DNA of 64,000 nucleotides from Sternotherus odoratus (Eukaryota > Chordata > Testudines > Kinosternidae): contig JAVMKO010000003.1 in the NCBI GenBank assembly GCA_032164245.1, positions 138,063,259 through 138,127,258 of the forward strand, read 5' to 3'. Position numbers and translations under genes: made by a program. Positions 13,684 through 24,060 of this stretch are shown here, piece after piece (the first letter of the stretch is position 1; every line of letters starts with the position of its first letter). Under the pieces are notes generated by a model that worked only from the letters and a program-made list of their open reading frames with translations, was not told where the DNA came from and did not search any database.

Positions 13684-15683
13684 AAGGTGAAGTTGTAAAG
13701 ATAGAATAATAATTTTCATTTTCATCAGCCCTCTCTGTAACGATGACATCATGACAGAAATATGCGCAGAAGAGAAATACATTTTAGACAATTTTTTTGA
13801 ACTAGTTGCATATGTACATAAAGTAGAAATAAACAGTACAATATAAAAAATACAAAATAACAAAATACTGTAAATAATACAATTTACTAGAAGAGTTCTC
13901 AGGAATTTTTTCTTCTCTGTTGGGGCATCAGAATTGTGGAATTCCTTGTCTGAATCTGCAATGAGATTCTTAGAGGATACAAGAGGCAATAGAGGATATA
14001 GGATGCAGATAACACACAAGCTTCAAGCTCTGCTATTAATTACCTTGATATGAATTACACCAAGGTAATAAATAAACCATCACAAAATTGTACGCAGGTT
14101 ATACTTTTCAGTACATTGATTTGTTTTGTTTTTATAGAAGGTTATGCTGAATTACCTAATATTGGTACTAAAATTAGTAGCAGAAAGCTTTTATTGAAAC
14201 CAGTAAAATTTAATTTTATATTATAAATATTGAGATTTATATATCTGTACAACAACAAATAACATTTTTATTAATATATATGTGCTGAAAACCTGTGTTA
14301 TTTTACCAGGATATTTCTGTGAAAGTTAGTGCTATTTTGTCTATGTTCACAAAGGAAAACAACAGAGGATATATAATTTTTTTTACCCCATGAATAAATG
14401 AAAAAATGATTTATTTTGTTAGGAATATGCAAAGTTTATTGAGACTATATATAAAATATGTTTACAAATGTTTATTCCGATTTTTTTTGCTACAAAATAA
14501 TTAACTCTTGGGACTTTTATTTTGCCGTACTATAAAAATATAATGTAGTATGCATAGGATATGTGATTTATGTCTATGTAAGATTTTTTCCATAGCATAC
14601 TACCTATAATAAAATATGATCTTGTGTGCTCCAAACCCGCTGAACAGAAAATCCCAGTCTTTTTTCTAGGCAGAGATCTCTCTTTTGCTTTTGCTTCTCT
14701 ATCCTCTGTCTCCCCCAGGAGTAAATATCTCAGGCACACAGAGTAACAACAGGCTATATGTGCAGAAGAGAAAGAAAGAATTTACCAGAAAAAAGACTGT
14801 CAATCTCTAGACAGTCATTGAGAGAGTGAGAAAAACTAGCCAATATTTAAGCAAATATAACGAATATTATAGGCTTAACTAGCCTATAAATCATATATGG
14901 AAATAATTTGAAGTACTCAGAACAGTTTGATATATATGTATATCTTCCTTCACTTCTCTCAAAACCTGCTATTAATCCTTTCGTGAGCACTCTGATATTT
15001 ACTGTGGAAGTTCCGAAACTGATGGAGGGAAGCCAACACAAATTTATCCTGCTCAAGAGCCACTCGACCGAAGTCCGTAAGATGATCACCTGCAAACTCA
15101 GTCATGTCAAGCCTGGACAGCGCATGAAGCAGAAAGCGGCGTACGCACTAAAACCTACAATTCTACGTATGTGCAGAGCAAAAGAAGAAAGAATTCACTA
15201 ACATATGAGTATGAGCTTGGCAGCATTGCTTCACAACATTGCTGTCTCCGATCTCACATTTCCCCCGATTTTATCGGCAGTGGGATTATTTATTTATGTA
15301 AACAAGTTCTGAAGGCACAGTCAGAATTTTACCAGTAGCAGCTGGCTAACAAAACGCTGCCTTGGGAGACTGATAACAGACTTACTCGTCAAAATACTAA
15401 TTTTACAAGTGCAATTATTGTTTTTTTTTCTCAGCCCTGGTCTCCTGCCTGTCAGTAATGAAGGGTAGGGGTAGGGTAAGGGTATTTGTGTAGCTGGATG
15501 TGTATATTTTTGTCATATTTGAACGAAAACATCTATATTAAAAGAGAATCTTCTTTTTCCCATCTCCTTTATTTATCAACCAATTTTGAGAAAATTGGAA
15601 ATGGTTTTTTCTTTTTTAGCGGCCCCTCATATTGTGAGGTTCTAAACTGTAGCTTAGTTATCTTAGATCTTAATCCAGCACTG
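13509..15683. mobile_element. hAT-like element, about 2.2 kb, non-autonomous
   Basis: The left end CAGGGCCAGATTATGACATTCTGAGGCCC resembles, as an inverted repeat, the right end at 15616-15683, which reads CAGTGCTGGATTAAGA on the minus strand. The similarity extends through the subterminal GAGGCCCTAAACT / GAACC..TTTAGA blocks. Flanks at 13501-13508 (TGTGGAAC) and 15684-15691 (CTTGGAAC) match at 6 of 8 bases, fitting an old 8-bp hAT duplication. The interior is AT-rich, holds a long TA run and shows no recognisable transposase. A 97-codon plus-strand frame at 14908-15201 has no recognised domain. Confidence 0.5.
13638..13677. repeat. (TA)n microsatellite
   Basis: About 20 uninterrupted TA units inside the hAT-like element. 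The long minus-strand frame that crosses it (13537-14019) has a run of Tyr-Ile caused only by this repeat. Confidence 0.97.
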
Positions 15684-17068
15684 CTTGGAACAGTTTTGGG
15701 TTATTCACTTTTTTATATTTCTTGGTAATTTCATCATCATGAAATCTTTGCATATCACAAATATACATGAAATAATCCACACAAAGTAATTCAAAATAGG
15801 AAAATATTATCATCCCCATTTTGTAGACTGGGAGCTGAAAAAAGATTAGGTGATTTGCCAAAGGTTACAGAGGCAGCCTGTGGCAGAGCCAGGAGCTGAA
15901 TGTAGCTGTGACACTAGTTCAATAAAAACGTATGTGAAATGTAAATTGTTGAAGTAAATAGTGAGATACACACAGACACACACACAGTGGGCCAAGTTCT
16001 CCATTTCCTTTCATAGTTATTTACATCTGTGCAAGGTGGATGTGAATCACTATGAAATCAAAATGTAGCATTTTGCATTGACTTTTCATGGGTTAAAATA
16101 GGTGCAGGAGGTTCAAATCAGAGAATCAGACCGAGGGTGTTCATATATTTAAATACCTACAGACATTCACTTTGTTTTCTCTGCATAGACTAGGTATAGA
16201 TACAGAAGAAAACTATTTTTCTCCCCCAAGGGAAATTCCCACTACATTTTGAATTAATGTTGCTTTTCAAAGTGAAAGGTAAGAGCCTGCTATATTTAAC
16301 ATATCACTTTGTGTTTTTTAATGACAATAAAACATTTCAGGCCTAGCGTTCTTATAAGAAAACACATTCCCTGGCAGTTAAAGTACAAAGCCAACACAAT
16401 CAAAAGCATTTGATGATCATGCCTTCTTGCTTCTTATTGTTAATTCATATTACTAAATTAAGGGAAAACAGTAGAGCTGAGAAATGTTAGTGTGAGGTAA
16501 ATTACAGTGTTTGCTAATAATTACTGACCATGTTATTACACTTGAAAAGAGCATAGAATCTGAGTCTAAGAGCCTTAAAACTTTATGGTACAAAGTGAAG
16601 TTAATGTTGGGTATGGCCAAGAACACAGGAAATAGCAAAATAAGATTTACGATATAATAACTGAACAGGATAAACTAGTATTTGATCATAAACTGGTGCT
16701 TTATGTTGTCAAGACAGACAACGCCGTAGTGTCTGAGAGTAATCTTTAAGCAGATGCACAGAGGGGTGCCAGTATTTTCACTGGGAGAAGTCAAGAGATT
16801 TGGGTTCTATTCCCAACCCTGCCACTGCATCGTTTTGGGGCCTTAGTTTCTTACATCTGCACAATGAGGAAAATAACCAGGTTGCATTGCAGCTGCCTCT
16901 CATGTTTCCTCCACATCCATAGCTGCCCATCACTATTATTCCTTCTGTCCTAGATGCCAACCGAGCACTGTTGTTATAGCTATTTTCACTGCCCCAATTG
17001 GTGCTGCCACTTTCATTACAGCCAATGGCTGGTCAGACTCAGCTACTACAGTCTCTACGGGAAACCTT
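15684..17068. other. No gene; two old SINE/LINE scraps
   Basis: At about 15805-15900 the block CATCCCCATTTTGTAGACTGGGAGCTGAA...CAGAGCCAGGAGCTGAAT resembles the ancient MIR/L2-type consensus. At about 16796-16880 TGGGTTCTATTCCCAACCCTGCCAC...ATCTGCACAATGAGGAAAATAA does too. Both are heavily worn. Nothing else is recognised. Confidence 0.5.
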
Positions 17069-18100
17069 GGGCATGTCTTCACTACAACTTAACGTCGACT
17101 TTAACAACGTTAAGTTGAATTAAACGTGTACCTGTCTTCACATACATGCCATTAAAGTCGATTTAAAGGGCCCTCAAAATCGACTTTATAACTCCTGCCT
17201 GACGAGAGAAGTAGCGCTAAAATCGACATTTCAAGGTCAATTGTGGACTAGTGAAGACGCAACTGACATTAATAGCCTCCAGAGGCTGCCCCACAATGCT
17301 CCATTCTGACCGCTCTGGACTGCCTCACTGCTCCACTGTGACCGCTCTGGACAGCACTCTCAACTCGCTGCTCTGGCCAGGTAGACAGGAAAAGACCCGG
17401 GAACATTTGAATAGCATTTCCTGTTTGGTCAGCGTGGCCAGCTCACCTGCACAGCTCAGTCGCCATTCAGAGCAATCAGCAGCACAAGCCGCCATGCAGA
17501 GCTCAGCATCACTAGACTCCATGCAGAGCTCAGCTGCCCTGGAGACCAGCCAGAGGAGAAGAGCTCCAGCATGGTCCACTCGTGGGGTGTTGGATCTGAT
17601 CACTATCTGGGGAGAGGAATCCGTGATGTTGGAACTCCGCAACAACAAACGGAATGCCAACACGTTTGCCAGGGTCTCCAAGGCCATGCTGGAAAAGGGC
17701 CACAACAGGGATGCCACACAGTGCCGCGTAAAAATTAAGGAGCTGAGGCAAGCGTTCCAGAAAGCCAAGGAGGCAAACGGATGATCAGGGGGCGCGCAGC
17801 GGACATGCCGGTTCTACAATGAACTAAATCAGATAATGGGGGGCGCCCCCACCACCATCGCACCGGTCTGCGTGGACTCCACACATGGGATAATCGTCAG
17901 GGATGAGAACGATTCTGATGAGGACGACAATGAGGAGGAGGAGGAGGGAAATTTCACGGAGCAGCAGGAGGCCAGCGGAGAAACCGTGTTAGCAGACAGC
18001 CAGGTTTATCACCCTGCAGCCAGCACCCTCCCAAGCCTCCCAGGGGGGTAAGTGTTTCTTTTTAAGGGATTACATGACGTGTGATTTTTTAAAGGAAGCA

Positions 18101-18106
18101 TTTATT
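18101..18106 (-). promoter_or_regulatory. AATAAA poly(A) signal of the third ORF
   Basis: AATAAA on the minus strand, 51 bp past the stop of the third ORF. The same signal at the same spacing occurs in copy 2 (56722-56727). It lies inside the intron of the opposite-strand Myb-like gene. Confidence 0.5.
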
Positions 18107-18157
18107 AATGGTTAACTTGTCCTAAGGACTTAGCGTGCTTTCATTGCTGGTCAGTTT

Positions 18158-18871
18158 CTACTCAAAGAGTCTGTCAATATACTCCGGGATTGACCGGAAG
18201 TCCTCCACGGACATTTCAATGAAGCTATCCAGGAGATAGCGATGAATCTTCTGCACCAGATTTCTGGGGAGAGCCGCCTTATGTGGTCCCCCGTGATAGG
18301 AGACCATCCCATGCCACGAAAGTAGTAAGTAGTCTGGTATCATTGAGCAGGCTAGCATTGCGGCGAATGGACCAGGACTTTGCATGGAGGCAAGGAGCAT
18401 GCACTCTCTATCTCTCTGAGAAATTCTAAGCAAAGTGATGTCATTCATGGTTGCCTGTTTGAAATACGGACTGCAATTAGTAGGGAGATAAAGATTCCCA
18501 GCTGCAAAGTACTCTCTTCTGCTGAAGACCGACCAACTGCCCCCCACAAAACGCTCACCCGCCTCCCCTCCCCGCCAGCCCCTAGCAGGGAATCTGAACA
18601 GTCTGCAAGCGGTTTGCCTCCGCTTCAGATCCAACGCGCACCCAACCCCCCCACCCTCCAGCCCAAAGCGGTAGCTAGCAGGGAATCTGAACAGTCTGCA
18701 AGCGGTTTGCCCCCGCTGAAGAACCCCAACCAGCCCTTAGCCGTTAGCGAGAGATTTTTGGGCTTTGTTTTGCAGTTTGCGGTTCAGTGGGAGCCACGTG
18801 GTGGAGGGAAGTGGGTGGGGTTACTCTACAATATGCAAGTGCTGCTTTTAACTTACCATGGCCGGCTGCAC
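18158..18871 (-). CDS. Third ORF of Harbinger copy 1, unknown protein
   Basis: I do not recognise this protein. It lies antisense inside the intron of the Myb-like gene. The main exon is 18158-18454. Its first ATG (18446-18448, context CAACCATGA) opens 96 codons beginning MNDITLLRISQR and ending EYIDRLFE. In front of it is a CAG acceptor (18455-18457). Upstream, a short exon ends at 18857 in GCCATG followed by a GTAAGT donor. Splicing would join ...QPAM to ATMNDI in frame. In this copy the upstream start seen in copy 2 is GTG (18869-18871), so only the internal ATG remains. An AATAAA (minus strand, 18101-18106) lies about 50 bp past the stop. 85 of 96 residues match copy 2, with no stop or indel. 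No membrane segment or known motif was seen. Coding status is inferred. Confidence 0.5.
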
Positions 18872-19771
18872 GGTGATTTCAGAAGCCGTGTTGGGCTGAG
18901 GCACGCATATGTGTCTGAGATACTGTGACTTTTCTGTGAGCTATTCAGTCACTTTTAGGTGTAGAACATGACCTTGTACAGAAATCATATCAGACCTCTG
19001 AATACTGAGGTTGCAAATGGCATAGTACTTCCATTGTGTACCGTCCGAGACTGCATCTGTCTCATAACCTTGAATGCATCTGTCTCATAACTTTCAAACT
19101 TTCTTTGCCCACATTCGCCCACAGATGAACAATTATCTCATAATCCCCCATCCTGCTCCTCCCGCCGTGCATCGCAGATACGAAAGCGTAAAAAGAAAAC
19201 GCGAACGCACGATGATATGTTCAGTGAACTACTGGAGAACTCGTGCGCTGAGGCAGCCCGCCAGACGGAATGGAGGGAAAGATTGATACAGTCAAGGCAG
19301 GAATCAGCGCTACAGTCAAGACAGGCAGCAGAAAAGAGGGAAGAAATGTGGCTGCAGCGACAGGACCGCGAAGAAAGACGCATGGATGCTTTGCTCCGTA
19401 TAATGGAGGACCAAAGCAACATGCTGCGCTCTCTGGTGGAGCAGGGCCAAAGATCACCTCTGCAGCCCCTGTGTAACCACCTCCCCCCCTCCCCAACTCC
19501 CATAGCTTCCCCACCCAAATGCGGGGTGAGAACCCGGGGGGGCAAGCTCCGTGGACCGACCCACTCCACCCCACAAGCCAGCACAAGCAGCAGCAAACTG
19601 AGGTTCTCTGAAAACTTTTAAAAGCTGCTGTGTCTTGGTCCCCCCTTCTCTCCCCCCTTACCCTCCTCCTCTGTCCACTCCTCCACCAGTGTGACTGCTG
19701 GTTTCCCTCCTCACCCACCCCTTCCAGGCTACCATGACAGTGATCCCCTGTATTTGTATTTCTGATGAAGC

Positions 19772-19777
19772 AATAAA
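19772..19777 (+). promoter_or_regulatory. AATAAA for the Myb-like gene
   Basis: AATAAA on the plus strand about 150 bp after the Myb-like stop (19621). The transposase signal on the other strand (TTTATT at 19804-19809) is 26 bp further on, so the two converging transcripts probably overlap at their 3' ends. Confidence 0.6.
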
Positions 19778-19803
19778 GGAACCATGATTTTTAAAACAGT
19801 GAA

Positions 19804-19809
19804 TTTATT
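19804..19809 (-). promoter_or_regulatory. AATAAA for the transposase gene
   Basis: AATAAA on the minus strand, about 80 bp past the transposase stop at 19889. It faces the Myb-like gene signal at 19772-19777. The same pair is kept in copy 2. Confidence 0.6.
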
Positions 19810-19888
19810 TCCTCTGCAAGCATGGGGAGGGGAGAGGGAAAGAGGGTGCAAGGACAGCAGGCTTAGAGCAGAGCAAGGGAGCAGGTTC

Positions 19889-21217
19889 TCAAATGCCATG
19901 TCGGGCACTCATAAAACTGGCTTTCAAGGCGTCCCTGAGGCTCAGTGCGCCCTGGTGCACTCTTCTACTTTCCCTGCTGTCTGGCTGCTGGTAAGTAGCA
20001 GACAGTAAATTTGCCTCTGCCTCCCAGCCCACCATAAACATTTCCCCCTTGCTCTCACAGAGATTGTGGAGCACAGAGCAAGCAGCAATAACAATGGGGA
20101 TATTTCTCTTGCTGATGTGTGAGCGAATCAGTAACGAACGCCATCTCCCCTTCAGACGGCCAAATGCACACTCTACGGCCATTCTGCACTTGCTCAGCCT
20201 GTAGTTGAACAGCTCCTGACCCCTGTCCAGGGCTCCTGTGTAGGGCTTCATAAGCCAGGGTATTAGGGGGTAGGCTGGGTCCCCAATGATAACGATCGGC
20301 ATTTCCACCCCCCCGCCCCCAATGGAAATTTTCTGGTCGGGGAAGAAATTGCCTTGCTGCAGCTATCTAAAAAGCCTAGAGTTCCTGAACACACGAGCGT
20401 CATGAAGCTTTCCCGGCCACCCCACGTACAGGTCGGTGAAACGTCCCTTGTGGTCAACCACTGCTTGCATGACCATTGAATAATATCCCTTCCGGTTTCT
20501 GTACTCGGCGGCCTCATAGTCGGGTGCCAGGATAGGGATATGAGTCCCATCTATAGCCCCACCACAGTTAGGGAATCCCATGGCGGCAAAGCCATCTATT
20601 GTAGCTTGCAGGTTTCCGAGGTTTATAACCCTGGGTAGCAGCTGCTCGACGATTGCCCTACTTACTTGCATCACAGCAAAGCCCACTGTAGACCTACCCA
20701 CCCCAAACTGATTCGCGGCTGACCAGTAGCTGTCTGGCGTTGCAAGCTTCCAGAGGGCTATCGCCACTCGCTTCTCAACTGTGAGGGCCGCCCTCATTCT
20801 GCTACTCTCGCGCCGGAGGGCTGGGGACAGCAAGTCACAAAGTTCCATGAACGTGCCCTTATGCATGGGGAAGTTTCTGAGCCATTGGGAGTCATCCCAG
20901 ACCTGCAGCACTATGTGATCCCACCAGTCAGTGCTTGTTTCCCTGGCCCAGAATCGGCGTTCGATGGCATGAGCCTGCCCCATTGCCACCAAATTTGTCA
21001 GATTGTCAGTCGCCCCACTTCCAAAAACATCAGTGTCCCCGTCGTCCCTGCTGTGCACGTCGTGGTCCATCTTCTCCTCACTGTCATCGGGTTCCAGAAA
21101 GCGCAGTTGTCCACGGATCGCATTCCTCCTCTGCAGACGGTACAGCATGAAATCCGCAACCGTGCTCGAGGTCCTCACAACGGCCATTACTGCAGCCGTG
21201 GCATCAGCGGGCTCCAT
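19889..21217 (-). pseudogene. HARBI1-like DDE transposase, copy 1 (one stop)
   Basis: This is the enzyme that would cut and rejoin Harbinger ends (DDE_Tnp_4 family, nuclear). The frame starts at the ATG at 21215-21217 (MEPADATAA) and runs 442 codons in one exon. One TAG at 20363-20365 (codon 285) interrupts it where copy 2 has GAG; the frame resumes unchanged. Residues 146-190 look like a helix-turn-helix region (ALTVEKRVAIALWKLAT...). Catalytic candidates, counting the stop as a residue, are D223 in AIDGTHI, D313 in IGDPAYP and E349 in AVECAFGRLKGRW. There are 35 residues between the last two, as in DD35E enzymes. HD273 in WPGKLHD is the usual conserved HD. Apart from the single stop the protein looks full length. 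It converges on the Myb-like gene. Confidence 0.88.
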
Positions 21218-21577
21218 GCTTGCAGTGTTATGGCGTTAGAGCGGCGCGGAGAAAGGGCGCGAATTATGGGATGCCTACCCACAGTGCACTGCTCGTAATG
21301 GGGGTCGGCGGCGCGGAAAAAGGGCGTGAAATTTGGAAATGCCTACCCATAGTGCAGCACTCAAAATGGTGCCTGCTGGGGGATCAGGGAACTGTGGGAT
21401 AGGTACCCACAGTGCAACGCTCGTTATGTCGACGCTTGCAAAAGTTGTGCGGACAGACACTGTCGACTTGCTGTGCTTTGCTGTGCTTAGTGGGGCACAC
21501 AAAATCGACTGTATACAGTCTGCTTTACAAAATCGAATTAAAGGAAATTGACCTACTGCTGTAGTGAAGACATACCC

Positions 21578-22669
21578 CTAGAGAAGGGCTGGCATGCCCT
21601 AACAGTCACTTGTAGCTGCTACCCATCCTTTATTTGGTATTGTGCTACTGCCCTCACTATGTGTTCTTGCAGTCAGAGCCCAATCACGGACACACTCCTC
21701 CTCCCTGCTTTCCTGAACACCAGCCTAGGAGAGCTAACATCTCAAGAACTGCTGTGGTTGCCTTCCTGAGTCAATCCTGCTTTTTCTTCACCAGTTCCTG
21801 CCATTGAAAACTGTTGCCTTTAAGCAAAGCGGGTACCGCGCAGTACCAACCCCTGAAACTGCCGTCATCTTGCTTCCTGACTTTTTCTCTCCTATCAGCC
21901 ACATGGAAGTCTCTACACTTTAATTGTTTCAAACTGGGCTGGAAAAAAGACTAAAGGAGGATACGCCTGAACCAGCAAGGGTATGGCCCAGATGACCTCA
22001 TAATCTTTTCCATTTCTAAGTTTGGCATTCATATGACTCGTGCTAATTTTGTCGCTAATTACAAACATCACAGTTGTAAAATTCCATATGCACACTCAGC
22101 TTAGGCACAACTTTACTGTATCCCTTCAATAGCACAATGTGGATTTAATATATGCAGCTGATTCGGGATATATATAAATTCAGTACTAAATTAGCATCCT
22201 TTCTACTGGCAGTTTTTCAAATACTTCCATTTGTGTGGCTTTCAAAGCCGATCTCATTTAATTTGTAAATAAAATCTCTGGCCTAAGTCATGCATGATGC
22301 TCTGTAATAAAATTATTTATCTAATAAGTTTGAAGCGTTTGGACAACTTTTTGTAGAGCTAATTACACTTCCTCATGTACAAAGAGTGACTCATAATTTG
22401 CATAGAATTGCCATACATCACAATGCCTAAACTGATAACTGAAGTCACTCTGTAATCACCACTGGCCACCATAACTATGTCAATAGTTTGCTCTTGTATC
22501 AACTGTAGTTTCTTTGTATAAGAATCACTGCTTATTTCTTTTATTATATACCAGATACACACTGAAGCATGAAAATGAAATCTAAATATTTTGTAGACTG
22601 AAAATTAGCTAAGTTTGGTTTTATTCACTAAAACGGGCAGTTTAGAATTTTTTACTGCAGCAATTTAAT
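21578..22669. other. No gene; unique AT-rich sequence
   Basis: Flank of Harbinger copy 1. Only short open frames, with no recognised repeat ends or domains. Confidence 0.55.
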
Positions 22670-22951
22670 GGCTTGTCCTCACTACGGCAGGGAAGCATCG
22701 ATCTTTTGGCGATCAATTTATCGTGTCTCATCAAGACGCGATAAATTGATCGCCAGCGGCTCCCCCGTCGACTCCGGAAGTCCCGCTTGCCAAAGGTGCA
22801 AGCTGGAGTCGACAGGGGACCATGCCGCCGACCGCCGCTGCCGTGAAGACGGGAGGTAAGTCAGCTGTAGAGACGCCGATTTCAGCTACATTATTAACGT
22901 AGCTGAAATTGCGTATCTACAGTCGATTTCCCCCCTAGTGGAGACCAGGCC
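22670..22951. mobile_element. Hairpin-rich Harbinger-type MITE
   Basis: The left end GGCTTGTCCTCACTAC and the reverse-complemented right end GGCCTGGTCTCCACTA form an imperfect terminal inverted repeat like that of the Harbinger copies. The interior holds nested palindromes. A perfect 16-bp stem joins 22708-22723 to 22739-22754. A GTCGACTCC/GGAGTCGAC pair lies at 22767-22815 and a GATTTCAGCTAC/GTAGCTGAAATT stem near 22879-22911. It is about the same element as 38490-38737 in the opposite orientation. No clear target duplication was found. Confidence 0.7.
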
Positions 22952-23353
22952 TATGAATGCAACATGTTCCAAGGTAAAAAAGAAAAGCAGAAAGGATTAG
23001 ACGTTTGAGAAAAGGAAGCAAAGGAAGGTGGAGAGGTGAGAATGGTGGGAAGAGCATTTTTTTCCTTCTCTCATCCCATCTTTTTGATTTTTTTCTTCTC
23101 TTTCCTCTTATTTTCTCTCATGGTGAAGTCCACCTCAGTCCACCACTTATGCATGTTGTGAGAGCATGAGTGGAAATTAAGTGGTGGAAAGATCTTGTGG
23201 CTTTTTGCATGTCATGATATTTCACCCTTGTTACGTCACCTTCCCGTCTCTCTCTCCCTGTTACCCTTCCCTTGTTGCACATAGTCAGTTCTCTAGCCCT
23301 GCTATGTGAATGACCAAATGAGGCACTGTTTCAAGGTGTGGTATCACATTGAA
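22952..23353. other. No feature recognised
   Basis: Pyrimidine-rich tracts (for example about 23060-23125 and 23245-23270) but no gene, terminal repeat or tandem array. Confidence 0.5.
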
Positions 23354-24060
23354 GAGGGGCGGGCAAACTTTTTGGCCTCAGGGCTGCACTGAGTTCCTGA
23401 AATTGTATGGAGGGCCAATTAGGGGAGGCTGTGCCTCCCCAAACAGCCAGGCGTGTAGGGCTGACTCCAGGCACCAGCCTAGCAAGCAGGTGCCTGGGGT
23501 GGCAAATGGCAGGGGGTGCCATTCTGGGCGCTGTCTGGGGGGCAGCTCCATCGCTCCTCCCTCTTTGGTGGCATGCCTGTGGAAGCTCTGCCACAGTTTC
23601 TTCTTTGGCGGTGCTGCCTCAGGCGTGTTCGGTGGACGCCTGTGGCGGCTCCACTGCTCTTCTTTCTTTGGTTGAGCTTCTTGAGGTGCCAAAAAAGGCA
23701 GAGCCGGGCCTGCAGGCATGACCCAGTCCCGCCCCCTATCTGACCCAACCTCCTGCTTCTCGCCCCCCTGACAGCCCCTCTGGGGCTCCTACTCCATCCA
23801 AACCCCCCTCTCCTTCCTGACCTCCCCCCAGGGAGCCTTGCCCCCATTCAACCCCTGTTCCCCGCCCTCTGACCACCCCAACCCCTATTCACATCCCGCC
23901 CCCTGACTCCCCCTGAACTCCCCTGCCCTCCATCCAACCCCACCTGCTCCCTGCCCTCTTACCATGCTGCCTGGAGCACTGGTGGCTGGTGGCATGGCTG
24001 CACCAGGACAGGCAGCCACGTGCAGCATGCCCCTGCTTTTGGGGGGGGGAGGGAACTAAT
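23354..24060 (+). mobile_element. hAT-like element fragment, outer copy
   Basis: It begins GAGGGGCGGGCAAACTTTTTGGC, a worn form of the CAGGGGTGGGCAAAC type hAT end. The matching end type appears inverted at 59610-59621. A C-rich interior (CCCCCTGAC, CATCCAAACCCCC blocks, 23720-23960) follows a nested insertion at 23456-23712. No right inverted repeat was found by 24060, so it is probably truncated. Open frames through it are products of GC-rich composition only. Confidence 0.6.
23456..23712. mobile_element. Nested hAT MITE with 8-bp TSD
   Basis: A 257-bp element inserted in the outer hAT fragment. The ends are TAGGGCTGACTCCAGGCACC on the left and, reverse complemented, CAGGCCCGGCTCTGCC on the right. 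Flanks CAGGCGTG (23448-23455) and CAGGCATG (23713-23720) differ by one transition and give a clear 8-bp duplication. No coding capacity. Confidence 0.75.

Larger units (their letters stand above)
17494..19621 (+). pseudogene. Myb/SANT-like DNA-binding protein of Harbinger copy 1
   Basis: In Harbinger elements this partner protein binds transposon ends and helps the transposase reach the nucleus and the DNA. I place the start at 17494 (GCCGCCATG, a strong Kozak). The frame is open further upstream, but copy 2 has a TAA just before this ATG. A Myb/SANT-like domain spans about residues 21-96 (RRRAPAW, then W39 in IWGEE, NTFARVSKAM, CRVKIKELRQAF). A TGA at 17782-17784 replaces the CGA of copy 2, a CpG-decay change. 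After it the frame continues through RTCRFYNELNQIM and an acidic stretch to a GTAAGT donor at 18048. Exon 2 begins after CCCACAG at 19125, with a basic RKRKKK stretch and a charged helical region (about 19217-19460), and ends at 19621. A small deletion before the donor makes the join phase 2-to-1, a second lesion. Confidence 0.8.
17069..21577. mobile_element. PIF/Harbinger transposon, copy 1 (near complete)
   Basis: A 4.5-kb DNA transposon. Its left end is GGGCATGTCTTCACTACA and its right end, reverse complemented, GGGTATGTCTTCACTACA. The flanking trinucleotides are CTT (17066-17068) and CTA (21578-21580), an imperfect 3-bp duplication as expected for Harbinger. Gene order from the left: Myb-like exon 1 (+), third ORF (-), Myb-like exon 2 (+), DDE transposase (-). 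The ends are rich in TCGA motifs. The transposase has one nonsense codon and the Myb-like gene one nonsense codon plus a shifted donor phase, so this copy is probably inactive. The same layout, inverted, is found at 53492-57789. Confidence 0.92.

Noticed and set aside
13537..14019. 160-codon minus-strand open frame with hydrophobic stretches
   Set aside because: The Tyr-Ile run is the TA microsatellite and the rest is AT-rich hAT interior. The apparent membrane segments come from AT-rich codons.
17325..17768. 147-codon frame antisense to the Myb-like domain, also present in copy 2 (57094-57534)
   Set aside because: It is a shadow of the real frame: conservation follows the sense strand, and no start, splice or poly(A) signals fit it.
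20861..21298. Plus-strand frame antisense to the transposase N-terminus, with a counterpart in copy 2
   Set aside because: It is a shadow of the transposase. The sense strand carries the family motifs and the homologous start.
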